Shown: positions 17,772-28,105 of the stretch, piece after piece
Layout of the letters: every line of letters starts with the position of its first letter
Numbering within the stretch: the first letter of the stretch is position 1
Origin: Roseateles_B sp041913905
GTDB taxonomy: Bacteria > Pseudomonadota > Gammaproteobacteria > Burkholderiales > Burkholderiaceae_C
Direction: 5' to 3'
DNA length: 64,000 nt
Assembly (NCBI GenBank): GCA_041913905.1
Contig: JAYSEK010000012.1
Location: 62,001 to 126,000 of the forward strand
Notes under the pieces: model-generated
Told to the model about the DNA's origin: nothing
The model's input: only the letters and a program-made list of their open reading frames with translations
Databases searched by the model: none
Made by a program: the position numbers and the translations under genes

Positions 17772-19470
17772 AGCCCGCTTCGGCGCAGCCGGCCGACCAG
17801 GCGGCCTGGAACTCCGCCAGGCGCCGCGCTTCCAGCCCTCGCACCAGGCAGACCGCCGAGGCGCCCGCGCGCGCCGCGGCGGCTGCCTGCGCCGGCTCCA
17901 GCACGCCGCCGATGGCCACCACCGGTCGACCTGCCATGCGCGCCCACCAGCCCAACTGGCTCAGACCCTGAGCCAACCAGGGCATGTGCTTGGTGGTGGT
18001 GGGCCAGACGGGGCCGCAGGCGATGTAGCAGGGCGCCAGGCCCCGCGCCCGCGCCAGCTCCCAAAGGCTGTGGCTGGACAGCCCCAGCGACGCACCGCTG
18101 TCCAGGATGGCCTTCCGCGGGCCTGGGCTCAAGGCAGCCCAGTCTTCCTGGCCCAGATGCAGCCCGCTGGCGCCGGCCTCCAGGGCCAGCTGCCAATGGT
18201 CGTTGACCCAGAAACGGATGCCGGGATGCTCGCGCATGCGGCGCACGGCGGCGGTGATCCGCTCGCGCAGCGCGGCCGGATCCTGCCCCGCCACGGCCTT
18301 GCAGCGCAGCTGCAGGTGGGCCAGCGCCGTGCCGGACTGGGCCGCTACTTCGGCCAGCCGCTGCTCGTCGTCGACGATGCCATAAAGGCCGGCGGCGAAG
18401 TCGGGGCCGCTTTTGTCGCCCGCCAGCACGCGCTGCCACCGGGACAGGGTGGCGGCATCGGGCCGGGTCTCGTCGCCAAAGCCCATCACCGGCATGGCCT
18501 CGGGCGTGTGAATGAAGTCCGGCGCTGGCCGCAGGGGGCCGGCACCCGCACCCGCCGCATGGCCCTGGCGCAGGCCGTGCCAGCTGCACATCTTGGCGAG
18601 CACCAGCGCATCGGCCAAGGGGAAGCCGCGTGCCAGGGCCGCTGCGGCAGCGCTGGCGAAGGTGCAGCCGCTGCCATGGTGGTGCAGCGGGTCTTGATGA
18701 AGGCGGGGCAGGGCCTTCCAGCCGCGCAGGGCGGGGGCGGCTGGCGTGGCATGCGCAGCGAGGTCCAGCCAGTCCAGGGCCAGGTCTTGCGCGCCGGGCA
18801 CGGGCAGGGCGTCGTCGCCGCCGGTGATGCAGACGCCGGCCTGTGGCGCCATGAGCCTGCGCAGCGATGCCGCCAGCGCCGGCACCTCCATGCCCGGCTG
18901 CGCCTGCGGACCCAGCAGCAGCTGGGCCTCGCGGCGGTTGGGGGTGAGCAGCGTGGCCTGCGGCAGCAGGCGCTCCCGATAGGCCTGCAGCAGCGCCTCG
19001 TCGCAAAAAGCTGCTCCGCCGGCACTGGCGCCGAGCACGGGATCCACGACCAGATCCACGCGCCGGCCGCCAGCTCGCAGCGCCGCCAGCACCTCCAGCA
19101 AGGCCTCGACGGCGCCGACGCTGCCGAGCAGGCCGGTCTTGATCACGCGCGGGGTCAGGTCTTGCCTGAGTGCGGCGAGCTGATCGCGGATCTGCGCGGC
19201 CGGCAAGGGGTGCACGGCCTGCACGCCCAGCGAGTTCTGCGCGGTGACCGCGGCCACCACCGGGCACAGATGAACCCCCAGCGCGGCGGCGGCACGGGCA
19301 TCGGCGCTGAGGCCTGCCGCGCCGCCGCTGTCGTGGCCGGCAACGCTCCAGATGAGGGGCGGCGCACTGTCGAGCGACCACGCGGGCAGGCGCTCCAGCG
19401 CCGGGTCCGGCGCGTCGAACCAGGGCGAGGGCAGGCAGGGATGGGGCAGCGCTCGGGGCATGCGGCTCAT
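17761..19470 (-). CDS. thiDE: Fused HMP-phosphate kinase / thiamine-phosphate synthase
   Basis: Bifunctional thiamine enzyme of 569 residues. The ThiD part (about 38-300) has VAGHDSGGAAGLSAD for HMP binding and GSGCTFASAAAAAL as anion hole and catalytic loop. The ThiE part (about 350-560) has LQLRCK, GLHLGQEDWAAL, CGPVWPTTTKH and VVAIGGVLEPAQ, the substrate and pyrophosphate contacts of the TIM-barrel synthase. The ThiD domain phosphorylates HMP-P; the ThiE domain joins HMP-PP to the thiazole. It overlaps thiG by 4 bases (ATGA) and is the last gene of the thi operon. Confidence 0.93.
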   Translation of the reverse strand: MSRMPRALPHPCLPSPWFDAPDPALERLPAWSLDSAPPLIWSVAGHDSGGAAGLSADARAAAALGVHLCPVVAAVTAQNSLGVQAVHPLPAAQIRDQLAALRQDLTPRVIKTGLLGSVGAVEALLEVLAALRAGGRRVDLVVDPVLGASAGGAAFCDEALLQAYRERLLPQATLLTPNRREAQLLLGPQAQPGMEVPALAASLRRLMAPQAGVCITGGDDALPVPGAQDLALDWLDLAAHATPAAPALRGWKALPRLHQDPLHHHGSGCTFASAAAAALARGFPLADALVLAKMCSWHGLRQGHAAGAGAGPLRPAPDFIHTPEAMPVMGFGDETRPDAATLSRWQRVLAGDKSGPDFAAGLYGIVDDEQRLAEVAAQSGTALAHLQLRCKAVAGQDPAALRERITAAVRRMREHPGIRFWVNDHWQLALEAGASGLHLGQEDWAALSPGPRKAILDSGASLGLSSHSLWELARARGLAPCYIACGPVWPTTTKHMPWLAQGLSQLGWWARMAGRPVVAIGGVLEPAQAAAAARAGASAVCLVRGLEARRLAEFQAAWSAGCAEAGFSG

Positions 19471-20261
19471 CCGAGCAGGAAGGCGTGGTCGCCGACCGGC
19501 GTGCTGGCCACCGCGAAGTCCTGCGGCGCCATCAGCCCGGCCCGCCAGGCTTCACGGCCGGCAACGACGGCATCCCGGAAGGCCGCGGCCATTCGCACGG
19601 GGTCGCGGGCCTGGGCCACGGCGGAGTTCAACAGCACCGCATCAAAGCCCAGCTCCAGGGCCTCGGCCGCATGCGAGGGCGCACCCAGGCCGGCGTCGAC
19701 GATCAGCACTGCGTCCGGCAGCCGCTCGCGCAGCGTGCGCAGTCCATGCCGGTGCAGCAGGCCCTGGCCCGAGCCGATGGGCGCCCCCCAGGGCATCAGC
19801 ACCTCGCAGCCCGCATCCAGCAGGCGCCGGCACAGCACCAGGTCCTCGGTGCAGTAGGGGAAGACGGTGAAGCCCTGCCGCACCAGCTGCTCGGCGGCGC
19901 TGAGCAGCTCGAAGGGGTCGGGCTGCAGCGTGTGCTCGTCGCCGGTGACCTCCAGCTTGATCCAGGCCGTGCCGTAGATCTCGCGGGCCATCTGCGCCAG
20001 CGTCACCGCCTCGCGGGCGCTGCGGCAGCCGGCGGTGTTGGGCAGCAGGTGGCCGCCCTGGGCCTGGATGGCCTGCAGGGCCAGCGCCACGGCGCCGTTG
20101 TCGCCGGCACCCTGCAGGGCGCGCTTGAGGCCGACGGTCAGCACCTGGCTCTGCGAGGCGCGTATGGCCTCGCCCAGGACCTGCGGGCTGGGATAGCCCG
20201 CGGAGCCGATGAAGAAGCGGCTGCGCAGCGCGCGGCCGTCGATATGGAGCAGATCGTCCAT
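19467..20261 (-). CDS. thiG: Thiazole synthase
   Basis: TIM-barrel enzyme of 264 residues that forms thiazole phosphate from deoxyxylulose phosphate, dehydroglycine and ThiS thiocarboxylate. The hallmark segments are KLEVTGDEHTLQPD with the Schiff-base Lys, FTVFPYCTEDLVLC, VLMPWGAPIGSGQG and IVDAGLGAPSHAAEALELG. It lies 10 bases after thiS and overlaps thiDE by 4 bases. The presence of thiO in the operon implies that glycine oxidation supplies the imine. Confidence 0.96.
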   Translation of the reverse strand: MDDLLHIDGRALRSRFFIGSAGYPSPQVLGEAIRASQSQVLTVGLKRALQGAGDNGAVALALQAIQAQGGHLLPNTAGCRSAREAVTLAQMAREIYGTAWIKLEVTGDEHTLQPDPFELLSAAEQLVRQGFTVFPYCTEDLVLCRRLLDAGCEVLMPWGAPIGSGQGLLHRHGLRTLRERLPDAVLIVDAGLGAPSHAAEALELGFDAVLLNSAVAQARDPVRMAAAFRDAVVAGREAWRAGLMAPQDFAVASTPVGDHAFLLG

Positions 20262-20271
20262 GGGGATGTCC

Positions 20272-20529
20272 TCAACCGCCCACGATGGGGCGGAACAGCA
20301 AGATGTGGTCGCCCTCGCTCAGGCCCTGCTGGGCACGGGCCTCGCGCGGCACGTGCTGGCCGTTGACGGCCGTGGCCACGCTCTCGGGCGCCTGGCCCAG
20401 CAGGCTCAGCAGCTGAGCCAGGGTGCAGCCTTCCGGCACATCCATGGCCTGGCCGTCCAGTTGCACGCGCAGGCTGCCGGGCAGGGTGGTGGCGTAGTGA
20501 TCGATGCGATGGCTCATGGCTGGGCTCAT
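20272..20529 (-). CDS. thiS: Sulfur carrier protein ThiS
   Basis: Small ubiquitin-like sulfur carrier of 85 residues from the ATG at 20529, which overlaps the thiO stop as ATGA, or 81 from the ATG at 20517. It ends in FRPIVGG, with the required C-terminal Gly-Gly that is adenylated and thiocarboxylated. The beta-grasp body (LRVQLDGQAMDVPEG, VATAVNGQHVPR) fits ThiS. The 15-20 extra N-terminal residues are longer than usual. ThiF, which would activate it, is not in this operon. Confidence 0.93.
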   Translation of the reverse strand: MSPAMSHRIDHYATTLPGSLRVQLDGQAMDVPEGCTLAQLLSLLGQAPESVATAVNGQHVPREARAQQGLSEGDHILLFRPIVGG

Positions 20530-21602
20530 CGGGGGGCGGGCAGGGCGCCCAGGCCGCTGTCCCGCAGCAGTTGATCGACGAGTGCGGGCGCCAGCAGCCA
20601 GCCGTGGCGGTACATGCCGTTGAGCCGCAGCAGTCCAGGCTCGCGGTGCAGCAGGGGCTGGTGGTCGGCAAAGGCCGGGCGCAGGTTGCGGTCCAGCCGC
20701 AGGATGCGAGCCTCCGCGAGCTGGGGCATCACGCTGTGCGCGGCGGCCATCAGCTCGACGGCGCTTTGCAGGCTCACGGGGCTGCGGTCCTCGCTCTCGA
20801 TTTCGCTGGCGCCGATCAGCAGCTGGTCCGCCGTGCGCGGCACCAGGTAGACGCGATGACGCGGGTGCAGCAGCCGTACCGCCCGCGTAAGGCCGTGACC
20901 CGGCGCGTCCAGGGCGATGACCTCGCCGCGCACGCCGCGCAGGCCTGGCAGCTGGTCCTTGGCGCCCAGGCCGCGGCAGTCGATGACCCAGTCGGCATCG
21001 ATGCGTCGTCCGTCCGCCAGGCGCAGCTGGCCGGCCTCGCATTGCGCGACCGGCTGTTCCCAATGCCAGGCTGCCTGAGGCGCGTCGGCATGCAGGGCGG
21101 CCATGGCCTCCAGCGGGTGGACCAGGCCCTCGCCGGGCAGGTGCCAGGCCAGCAGGCCGGGGCTGCGACGCAGGGCCGGCTCCAGGGCGGCCAGGGCTTG
21201 CGGGTCCAGCGCCTGGGGCTGGGGAAAGGCTTCCAGTCCCGGCTGCTGCAGGCGGTCCAGCACGCGCCGGGCTGCGCCGGCATCGCTGCGCTGGGCCAGC
21301 AGCAGGCTGCCCTGCAACTGCAGGCCCACGGGCTGGCACTGGCTCAGCTGTCGGACGATTTCAGGCCACAGGGTGAGCGAACGCCAGCCTGCCGCCGCGA
21401 TGGGCACCTCGGCCTTTTCCAGCTCGGCCAGGGGGCTGAGCAGGCCGGCGGCCGTGAAGGCGGCGGCCCCCTGGCCGTCGAAAAGGGGCTCGGGGCCAGG
21501 TCTTGCGTCGAAGACCTGCACCCGATGACCGGCCCGGGCCAGGGCCCAGGCGAACAGGCGACCGGCCAGGCCGGCGCCCGCGATGGCGATGGTGGCGCTC
21601 AT
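20526..21602 (-). CDS. thiO: Glycine oxidase ThiO (FAD)
   Basis: FAD-dependent amine oxidase of 358 residues. The N-terminal Rossmann motif is AIAGAGLAGRLFAWALARAG. Later come GLVHPLEAMAAL, the GVRGEVIAL strand and the DAO-type C-terminal segment NGMYRHGWLLAPALVDQLL. In the oxygen-dependent thiazole route it oxidises glycine to the imine used by ThiG. Located between thiC (21 bases upstream) and thiS (4-base overlap). Confidence 0.92.
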   Translation of the reverse strand: MSATIAIAGAGLAGRLFAWALARAGHRVQVFDARPGPEPLFDGQGAAAFTAAGLLSPLAELEKAEVPIAAAGWRSLTLWPEIVRQLSQCQPVGLQLQGSLLLAQRSDAGAARRVLDRLQQPGLEAFPQPQALDPQALAALEPALRRSPGLLAWHLPGEGLVHPLEAMAALHADAPQAAWHWEQPVAQCEAGQLRLADGRRIDADWVIDCRGLGAKDQLPGLRGVRGEVIALDAPGHGLTRAVRLLHPRHRVYLVPRTADQLLIGASEIESEDRSPVSLQSAVELMAAAHSVMPQLAEARILRLDRNLRPAFADHQPLLHREPGLLRLNGMYRHGWLLAPALVDQLLRDSGLGALPAPR

Positions 21603-21623
21603 GGCTTCCTTCGTGCGGCCGCG

Positions 21624-23525
<1,902 letters not shown>

Positions 23526-23677
23526 GCGCGGTCTCCAGTTGAGGTCCGGAGGCCGAGCGTGAGCCGGTCGGGGCGCGAGGGCGCCAGCGGGGCTGGAAAA
23601 CGGGGAGGGGCCATGGATGCCGCGGTGGCGTCATCTCGTCGCAGCCGGTCGCGTGGAGCGACCTTCCTCGGGATGAC

Positions 23678-23695
23678 GGCCCTGGATCCAGGGCC
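23678..23695. other. Perfect palindrome in the thiC leader
   Basis: GGCCCTGGATCCAGGGCC is an 18-base perfect palindrome located just downstream (minus strand) of the TPP aptamer. As RNA it would form a strong hairpin in the region where the expression platform should be. No U-run follows, so it is not a simple intrinsic terminator. A role in riboswitch switching is possible but unproven. Confidence 0.4.
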
Positions 23696-23731
23696 CGCAG
23701 CCCCGGCATCTTGCACGGGCTGGCAGGCTCT

Positions 23732-23838
23732 TCTTACGCCGGTATGAACCGGATCAAGTTCAGCGGGTCCATGGCTTCCACCACGTCTCAGCCCGACGCC
23801 AAGTCCATTGTCTTGACGCAGCAGGGCTCCCCGGAGCA
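23732..23838 (-). promoter_or_regulatory. TPP riboswitch (THI element)
   Basis: On the minus strand the conserved parts appear in order: GGGGAGCCC near 23824-23832, the GGGCTGAGA box at 23785-23793, then ACCCGCTGAACTTGATCCGG and TACCGGCGTAAGAAG down to about 23732. These are the diagnostic P2/P4 sequences of the thiamine pyrophosphate aptamer. It precedes thiC and should repress the thi operon when TPP is plentiful. Limits are approximate to a few bases. Confidence 0.95.
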
Positions 23839-23845
23839 AGCCCGC

Positions 23846-23874
23846 AGTATAGGGGCAAGCGTGCGATCTGCACG
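23846..23874 (-). promoter_or_regulatory. Putative promoter of the thi operon
   Basis: A -10 element TATACT (minus strand, 23851-23846) lies so that transcription would begin about seven bases later, at the 5' edge of the TPP aptamer. The -35 position (about 23874-23869, CGTGCA) is poor. The fit between the predicted start and the aptamer edge is the main support. Confidence 0.5.
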
Positions 23875-24047
23875 CCGGCTTGGTGGAATCCCCCAGTGCC
23901 GCTTGCAGACCGGTGGGTGACACTTGTTACCGAAAGTGATGGGCGCAAGAGACAGCCTGCTTTTGAATCACAACAAGCGCAAAGCCCGCAGAGGCTGCCG
24001 CTGTTCTTGGGATGGCACGTCGCCGTGCCAGGGGTCTTAGGGTTGCA

Positions 24048-24785
24048 ATGAGCATGTCCTCCAAGCTGTATTCCGCCACCGTGTTGGCGCTGGCCTGCCA
24101 GTTGCTGTTCAGTGTTTCCGTGTCCGCCCAGACTGCCGAGCCTGCTGGCAAGGCCGGTTCTGCCTCGGGCATCAGCGATTCCGATCGCGCCAAGCGCGAC
24201 GCCGACAAGGTGCTGCAGTGGATCAAGTTCCACGCGACCCATTCGGCCAAGCCCGAGGCGCCTGCGCCCGCCCCCAAGGCTGCCCAGGCGGCCAAGCCCA
24301 CGGCACCCGCGCCCAAGCCCGCTGTGGCCGCAGCTCAGCCGGCACAGGCTCCAGCAGCGCATGCGGCGGCGTCGGTGCCCGCGCCGGCGGCCAGTCAGGA
24401 GCAGGCCGTGGCGCGTGCCGAGCCCGAGCCTGCGGCGGCCAAGCCCGAGCTGCTGGCGGCGGCGCCCGCTACGCCGCCTGCGCCGCCGGCGACGGAACCC
24501 AGCCGTCCCGCCCCCAAGCCTGAGCCGGAAGAAGACGTTGCCTTGCGCCTGATCCAGAAGGTCGATCCGGACATCCCCCGCCAACTGGCCACCAATATCC
24601 GCAGCGGTTCGGTGATGGTGCGCTTCCAGGTCAAGCCCGACGGCAGCACGACCAAGGTGGAAACCGTGGGGTCGGCCAACAAGCGGCTGGCGGCCAGCGC
24701 GATCGCCGCCGTCCAGCAGTGGAAGTTCGCGCCCATCCCGAAGCAGCGCGAAGCCACGGTCGAGATCGGCTTCAAGCTCGACTGA
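24048..24785 (+). CDS. Exported TonB C-terminal-domain protein
   Basis: Protein of 245 residues. The N-terminal hydrophobic stretch ends in FSVSVSAQ and looks like a cleavable signal peptide rather than the retained anchor of classical TonB. A long Ala/Pro/Lys linker (about 60-165) is followed by a TonB-C domain (about 175-245) with SGSVMVRFQVKPDG, VGSANKRLAASAIAAVQQWKF and EIGFKLD (listed as separate short pieces of the same domain). TonB-C domains contact TonB boxes of outer-membrane receptors. If the signal is cleaved this would be a soluble periplasmic variant. No ExbB/ExbD is adjacent. Confidence 0.8.
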   Translation: MSMSSKLYSATVLALACQLLFSVSVSAQTAEPAGKAGSASGISDSDRAKRDADKVLQWIKFHATHSAKPEAPAPAPKAAQAAKPTAPAPKPAVAAAQPAQAPAAHAAASVPAPAASQEQAVARAEPEPAAAKPELLAAAPATPPAPPATEPSRPAPKPEPEEDVALRLIQKVDPDIPRQLATNIRSGSVMVRFQVKPDGSTTKVETVGSANKRLAASAIAAVQQWKFAPIPKQREATVEIGFKLD

Positions 24786-24797
24786 AGCGCCGCGCGT

Positions 24798-25730
24798 TCA
24801 GGCCACGGCCTCGCTGGGGCAGCGGCTGAGCGCCTCGACCATGGCGTCCAGGAAGACCCGGGTGCGCAAGGGCATCAGCCTGCGCTCCGGGAAGACCGCC
24901 CAGCAAGGCACCGGTGGCAGCTCCCAGTCGGGCAGCACGCGCTGCAACTCGCCCCGGTCCACATAGGGTTGGGCGTAGTGCGAGCCGACGGCGGTGATGC
25001 CGGCGTCCGCGCAGGCCATGCGCGTGAGCATTTCGGGCGCATTCACCAGCGTCCTGAGCTGCGGCAGGCCTTCCCAGCTGTCCCAGCCTTCGCCGTCCTG
25101 GCGCTGGCGCCGCAGTGTCCAGGGCAGGGCATCGCCATGCCGGCTGAGGATCATCAGCCCGTGCATGCTGCTCAAGGCCTCGGGCAGCTGAGGCTCGCCA
25201 TGCCGGGCCAGGTAACCTGGCGAGGCATACAGCCCGGTGCCGACGAGCGCCAGGCGACGGGCGGCCAGCTGCGAGTCCTCGGGCAGCGCCCCCATGCGGA
25301 CCGCCAGGTCGAACCCTTCCGCGATCAGGTCCACGCGCCTTGGCGAGAGGTCCAGCTCCAGCTGCACCTCGGGGTGGTCGCGCACGAAGCGCGCCAGCAT
25401 GTCCGGCAGCGCCTGCTGGGCCAGGTCGGCCGGCATGGAGACCCGCAGCCGCCCGCGCGGCCTTTGCTGGCGATGCAGGGCCAGAGCCAGGGCGCCGTCC
25501 ACCTCGGCGGACACCACCCGCGCATGCTCCAGCACGCCCAGCCCGAAGTCGGTGAGGGCCAGCCGGCGCGTGGAGCGCTGCAGCAGCTTCTCACCCAGCC
25601 GCTCCTCCAGGGCTGCGATGCGCCGCGACACCGTGGACTTGGGCAGGTGCAGCCGCTCGGCAGCCCGGCTGAAGCTGCCGGACTCCATCACGCGGGCAAA
25701 GAGCAGCAGGTCGTCGGCATCCAGGCTCAT
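24798..25730 (-). CDS. LysR-family transcriptional regulator
   Basis: Regulator of 310 residues. The N-terminal winged helix-turn-helix reads MESGSFSRAAERLHLPKST and ISRRIAALEERLG-like continuation, followed by a two-lobe effector domain. It is divergent from azoR, with a perfect inverted repeat directly in front of its own start, the standard layout for a LysR protein that autoregulates and controls the divergent gene. The likely inducer is a quinone, azo or electrophilic compound, inferred from the targets. Confidence 0.93.
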   Translation of the reverse strand: MSLDADDLLLFARVMESGSFSRAAERLHLPKSTVSRRIAALEERLGEKLLQRSTRRLALTDFGLGVLEHARVVSAEVDGALALALHRQQRPRGRLRVSMPADLAQQALPDMLARFVRDHPEVQLELDLSPRRVDLIAEGFDLAVRMGALPEDSQLAARRLALVGTGLYASPGYLARHGEPQLPEALSSMHGLMILSRHGDALPWTLRRQRQDGEGWDSWEGLPQLRTLVNAPEMLTRMACADAGITAVGSHYAQPYVDRGELQRVLPDWELPPVPCWAVFPERRLMPLRTRVFLDAMVEALSRCPSEAVA

Positions 25731-25733
25731 GGT

Positions 25734-25757
25734 GATTGTTCCGTCAATAGAACAATC
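25734..25757. promoter_or_regulatory. LysR-type operator (perfect inverted repeat)
   Basis: GATTGTTC and GAACAATC form a perfect 8+8 inverted repeat with an 8-base spacer, beginning only 3 bases from the LysR start codon. It contains the T-N11-A pattern of LysR boxes. A possible azoR promoter overlaps it: TTGTTC at 25736-25741 and TATCCA at 25759-25764, 17 bases apart. Binding by the adjacent LysR protein is inferred from position and symmetry. Confidence 0.72.
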
Positions 25758-25851
25758 TTATCCATTCTGTGGTCTTCTGGTGCTTGGGTGTGATCAATAA
25801 AGTTCAGCCATGCCATCAACACGCCGCATCGCGGTGATCAAGGAGCCCGGT

Positions 25852-26484
25852 ATGAACATCCTGCAAATCAACAGCAGCGCCCGCCGATTGCAAGACGACG
25901 GCCAGGGATCGCATTCCACGCGTCTGGCCAACGAGCTGGTGGCTGCCTTGCGAGAACGCCAGCCGGTCGGCCAACTGAGTGTGCTGGACCTCGGCCAGCA
26001 AACCCTGCCCGAGCTGGACGAAGCCGCGCTGCAGGCCCTGTTCACGCCGGCCGAGCAGCGCAGCGAGGCGCAGGCGGCCCGGGTGGCCCAGGACATGGCG
26101 CTGATCGAGCAGGTCAAGACGCAGGATGTGCTGGTGCTGGCCGTGCCCATGATCAACTTCGGCATCCCGGCCCAGCTGAAGAACTGGATCGACGCGATCG
26201 CCAAGGCCGGCGTCACCTTTCGCTACACCGCCAACGGGCCGGAAGGGCTGCTGCCCGGCAAGACGGTCTACATCGTGCTGACCCGCGGCGGCATCTACCG
26301 CGACCAGCCCATTGACACCATGGTTCCCTACCTGAAGACGGTGTTCGGCTTCCTGGGTATGACGGATCTGCATTTCATCTATGCCGAGGGCCTCGCGATG
26401 GGCCCGGAGGCCGAGGCGCGAGGCCTGGCTGCGGCGCGTGAGCAGATCGCGGGCCTGGTCCAGGCGGAGGCCCAAGCGGCCTGA
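25852..26484 (+). CDS. azoR: FMN-dependent NADH-azoreductase / quinone reductase
   Basis: Flavodoxin-like oxidoreductase of 210 residues. MNILQINSSARR starts the FMN phosphate loop, VLAVPMINFGIPAQLKNWID is the classic AzoR flavin segment, and VLTRGGIYRD follows. It performs two-electron reduction of quinones and azo dyes with NADH. The start at 25852 has an AAGGAG nine bases upstream; an ATG at 25810 lacks one. It leads a likely azoR-doxX-pirin operon under the divergent LysR regulator. Confidence 0.92.
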   Translation: MNILQINSSARRLQDDGQGSHSTRLANELVAALRERQPVGQLSVLDLGQQTLPELDEAALQALFTPAEQRSEAQAARVAQDMALIEQVKTQDVLVLAVPMINFGIPAQLKNWIDAIAKAGVTFRYTANGPEGLLPGKTVYIVLTRGGIYRDQPIDTMVPYLKTVFGFLGMTDLHFIYAEGLAMGPEAEARGLAAAREQIAGLVQAEAQAA

Positions 26485-26598
26485 GGGTAAGTCCCGGCCC
26501 CGTGCCGGCCGGCCAGCGGTCCGGGCCATGGCACCATCGCGCGCACTTTCAATGCACACAAGCACAGGACGCCCGCCGTCCATGAAGAGGAGCGCGAG

Positions 26599-27018
26599 AT
26601 GATGAAAGCCTGGATCCGCAGCGAGCCGACGCAGGCTCATGTCAGCGTGGCGCTGGTGCGCTGGGCGGTGGCGCTGATCATCCTGATGCATCCGCTGCAC
26701 GGCTACCTGCACCTGGACAACATTCCTCGCTTCGGCGAGTACCTGTCCTCGCTGGGCTTTCCCTTCGGGGGCGTCCTGGCCTGGGTCGTGCTGCTGACGC
26801 AGACCGTGTCCAGCCTGCTGATGCTGGCGGGACGTCTGGTGGTGCCGGCCTGCCTGGCGCAGATGGTGGTGCTGTTGACCGGCATCGTCGTGTTTCACTA
26901 CCCCCTGGGCTGGTATGTCGTTGGCCCGGGAGCGGGAGGCATGGAGTTCAGCGTGCTGATGGTGAGCTGTCTCCTTGCCGTGGCCTGGGCCCATTGGCCC
27001 CGGCGTCGCGGCCTCTGA
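26599..27018 (+). CDS. DoxX-family membrane protein
   Basis: Small inner-membrane protein of 139 residues with four hydrophobic segments (about 20-40, 55-75, 80-98, 112-130), the size and layout of DoxX-like proteins. The segment MHPLHGYLHLDNIPRFGEYL resembles the first loop of this family. A GAGGAG stretch precedes the start. It lies between azoR and pirin, a recurring set linked to redox or electrophile stress; its biochemical role is not established. Confidence 0.78.
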   Translation: MMKAWIRSEPTQAHVSVALVRWAVALIILMHPLHGYLHLDNIPRFGEYLSSLGFPFGGVLAWVVLLTQTVSSLLMLAGRLVVPACLAQMVVLLTGIVVFHYPLGWYVVGPGAGGMEFSVLMVSCLLAVAWAHWPRRRGL

Positions 27019-27071
27019 GCACCCTTGGTGGGGCGCATGAGGCCCGAGGCTTGATCGAAAGGAGCTTCCTC

Positions 27072-27944
27072 ATGCAAACCGCAAGCCAGACCTCGACACT
27101 GACCCAGCCGCGCCAGGTGGAGCGCCTGGTCGCCGGCCAGCCCACCAGCGACGGCGCCGGCGTAAAGCTGACGCGCGTGCTGACCCACAGCCTGCAGCAG
27201 CGCCTGGACCCCTTCCTCATGCTGGATGCCTTTGGCTCGGACCAGGCCGACGACTACATCGCCGGTTTCCCCGACCATCCGCACCGCGGCTTCGAGACCA
27301 TCACCTACATGCTGGAAGGCCGCATGCGCCATCGCGACTCGGCGGGCCACGAAGGCCTGCTGCAAAGCGGCGGCGTGCAATGGATGACGGCCGGGCGCGG
27401 CGTCATCCACTCCGAATTGCCCGAGCAGGAGCAGGGGCGCATGGAAGGCTTCCAGCTCTGGCTCAATCTGCCCGCCAGGAACAAGCTCTGCGAGCCCTGG
27501 TACCGGGATATTCCTGGCGCAGAAATCCCGCAGTGGGAAGGCGAGGGGGCGCTGGTGCGCGTCATCGCGGGCGTTCATCGAGGCGTGACCGGCGCCGTTC
27601 AGCGCGAGCACACCGAGCCGGTCTACCTGGATGTCCAGTTGCAGCCCGGCGCCCGTTTCGAGCATGCGCTGCCGGACAGTCACAACGCCTTCGTCTACGT
27701 CTACCGCGGCGCGGCGCGCTTTGACAGCGGCTGCACCGTGCCTGCGCAGCGCATGGCCATCCTGGCCAACACGCCGGGCAGCGACGGCGTGCGCCTGCAG
27801 GCGGGGGACGACGGCGCGCGTCTGCTGCTGATCGCCGGCCGGCCGCTGGGCGAGCCCATCGCCCAGTACGGCCCCTTCGTGATGAACACCGAAGCGGAGC
27901 TGATGCAGGCGGTCAGGGACTTCCAGAGCGGGCGCCTGGCCTGA
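27072..27944 (+). CDS. Pirin-family protein (bicupin)
   Basis: Cupin protein of 290 residues. The N-terminal cupin has the pirin metal motif FPDHPHRGFETITYMLEG and HRDSAGHEG, with His and Glu ligands for Fe. The C-terminal cupin follows with HNAFVYVYRGAARF. Bacterial pirins include quercetin dioxygenases and quinone-related enzymes, which suits the azoR neighbour. The ATG at 27072 has AAGGAG seven bases before it. Activity is not predictable in detail. Confidence 0.92.
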   Translation: MQTASQTSTLTQPRQVERLVAGQPTSDGAGVKLTRVLTHSLQQRLDPFLMLDAFGSDQADDYIAGFPDHPHRGFETITYMLEGRMRHRDSAGHEGLLQSGGVQWMTAGRGVIHSELPEQEQGRMEGFQLWLNLPARNKLCEPWYRDIPGAEIPQWEGEGALVRVIAGVHRGVTGAVQREHTEPVYLDVQLQPGARFEHALPDSHNAFVYVYRGAARFDSGCTVPAQRMAILANTPGSDGVRLQAGDDGARLLLIAGRPLGEPIAQYGPFVMNTEAELMQAVRDFQSGRLA

Positions 27945-28105
27945 GTGCCGAAACTGGGGGGCGAAGCCGAGCGGAGAAAGACCGCCTCCAGGTTTGATGC
28001 CGATCAAGAAAGACCAAGAAGGCACGGCAAGGGTCGGGCCCCGGCACCCGGGCGAGGCACTTTGCACATTGTGCGGATAGCGCTCTTGCGCTGACACTTT
28101 GTTGC

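Noticed and set aside
27950..27990. GGGGGGCG string after the pirin gene as a hairpin element
   Set aside because: No flanking stems of the required order were found.
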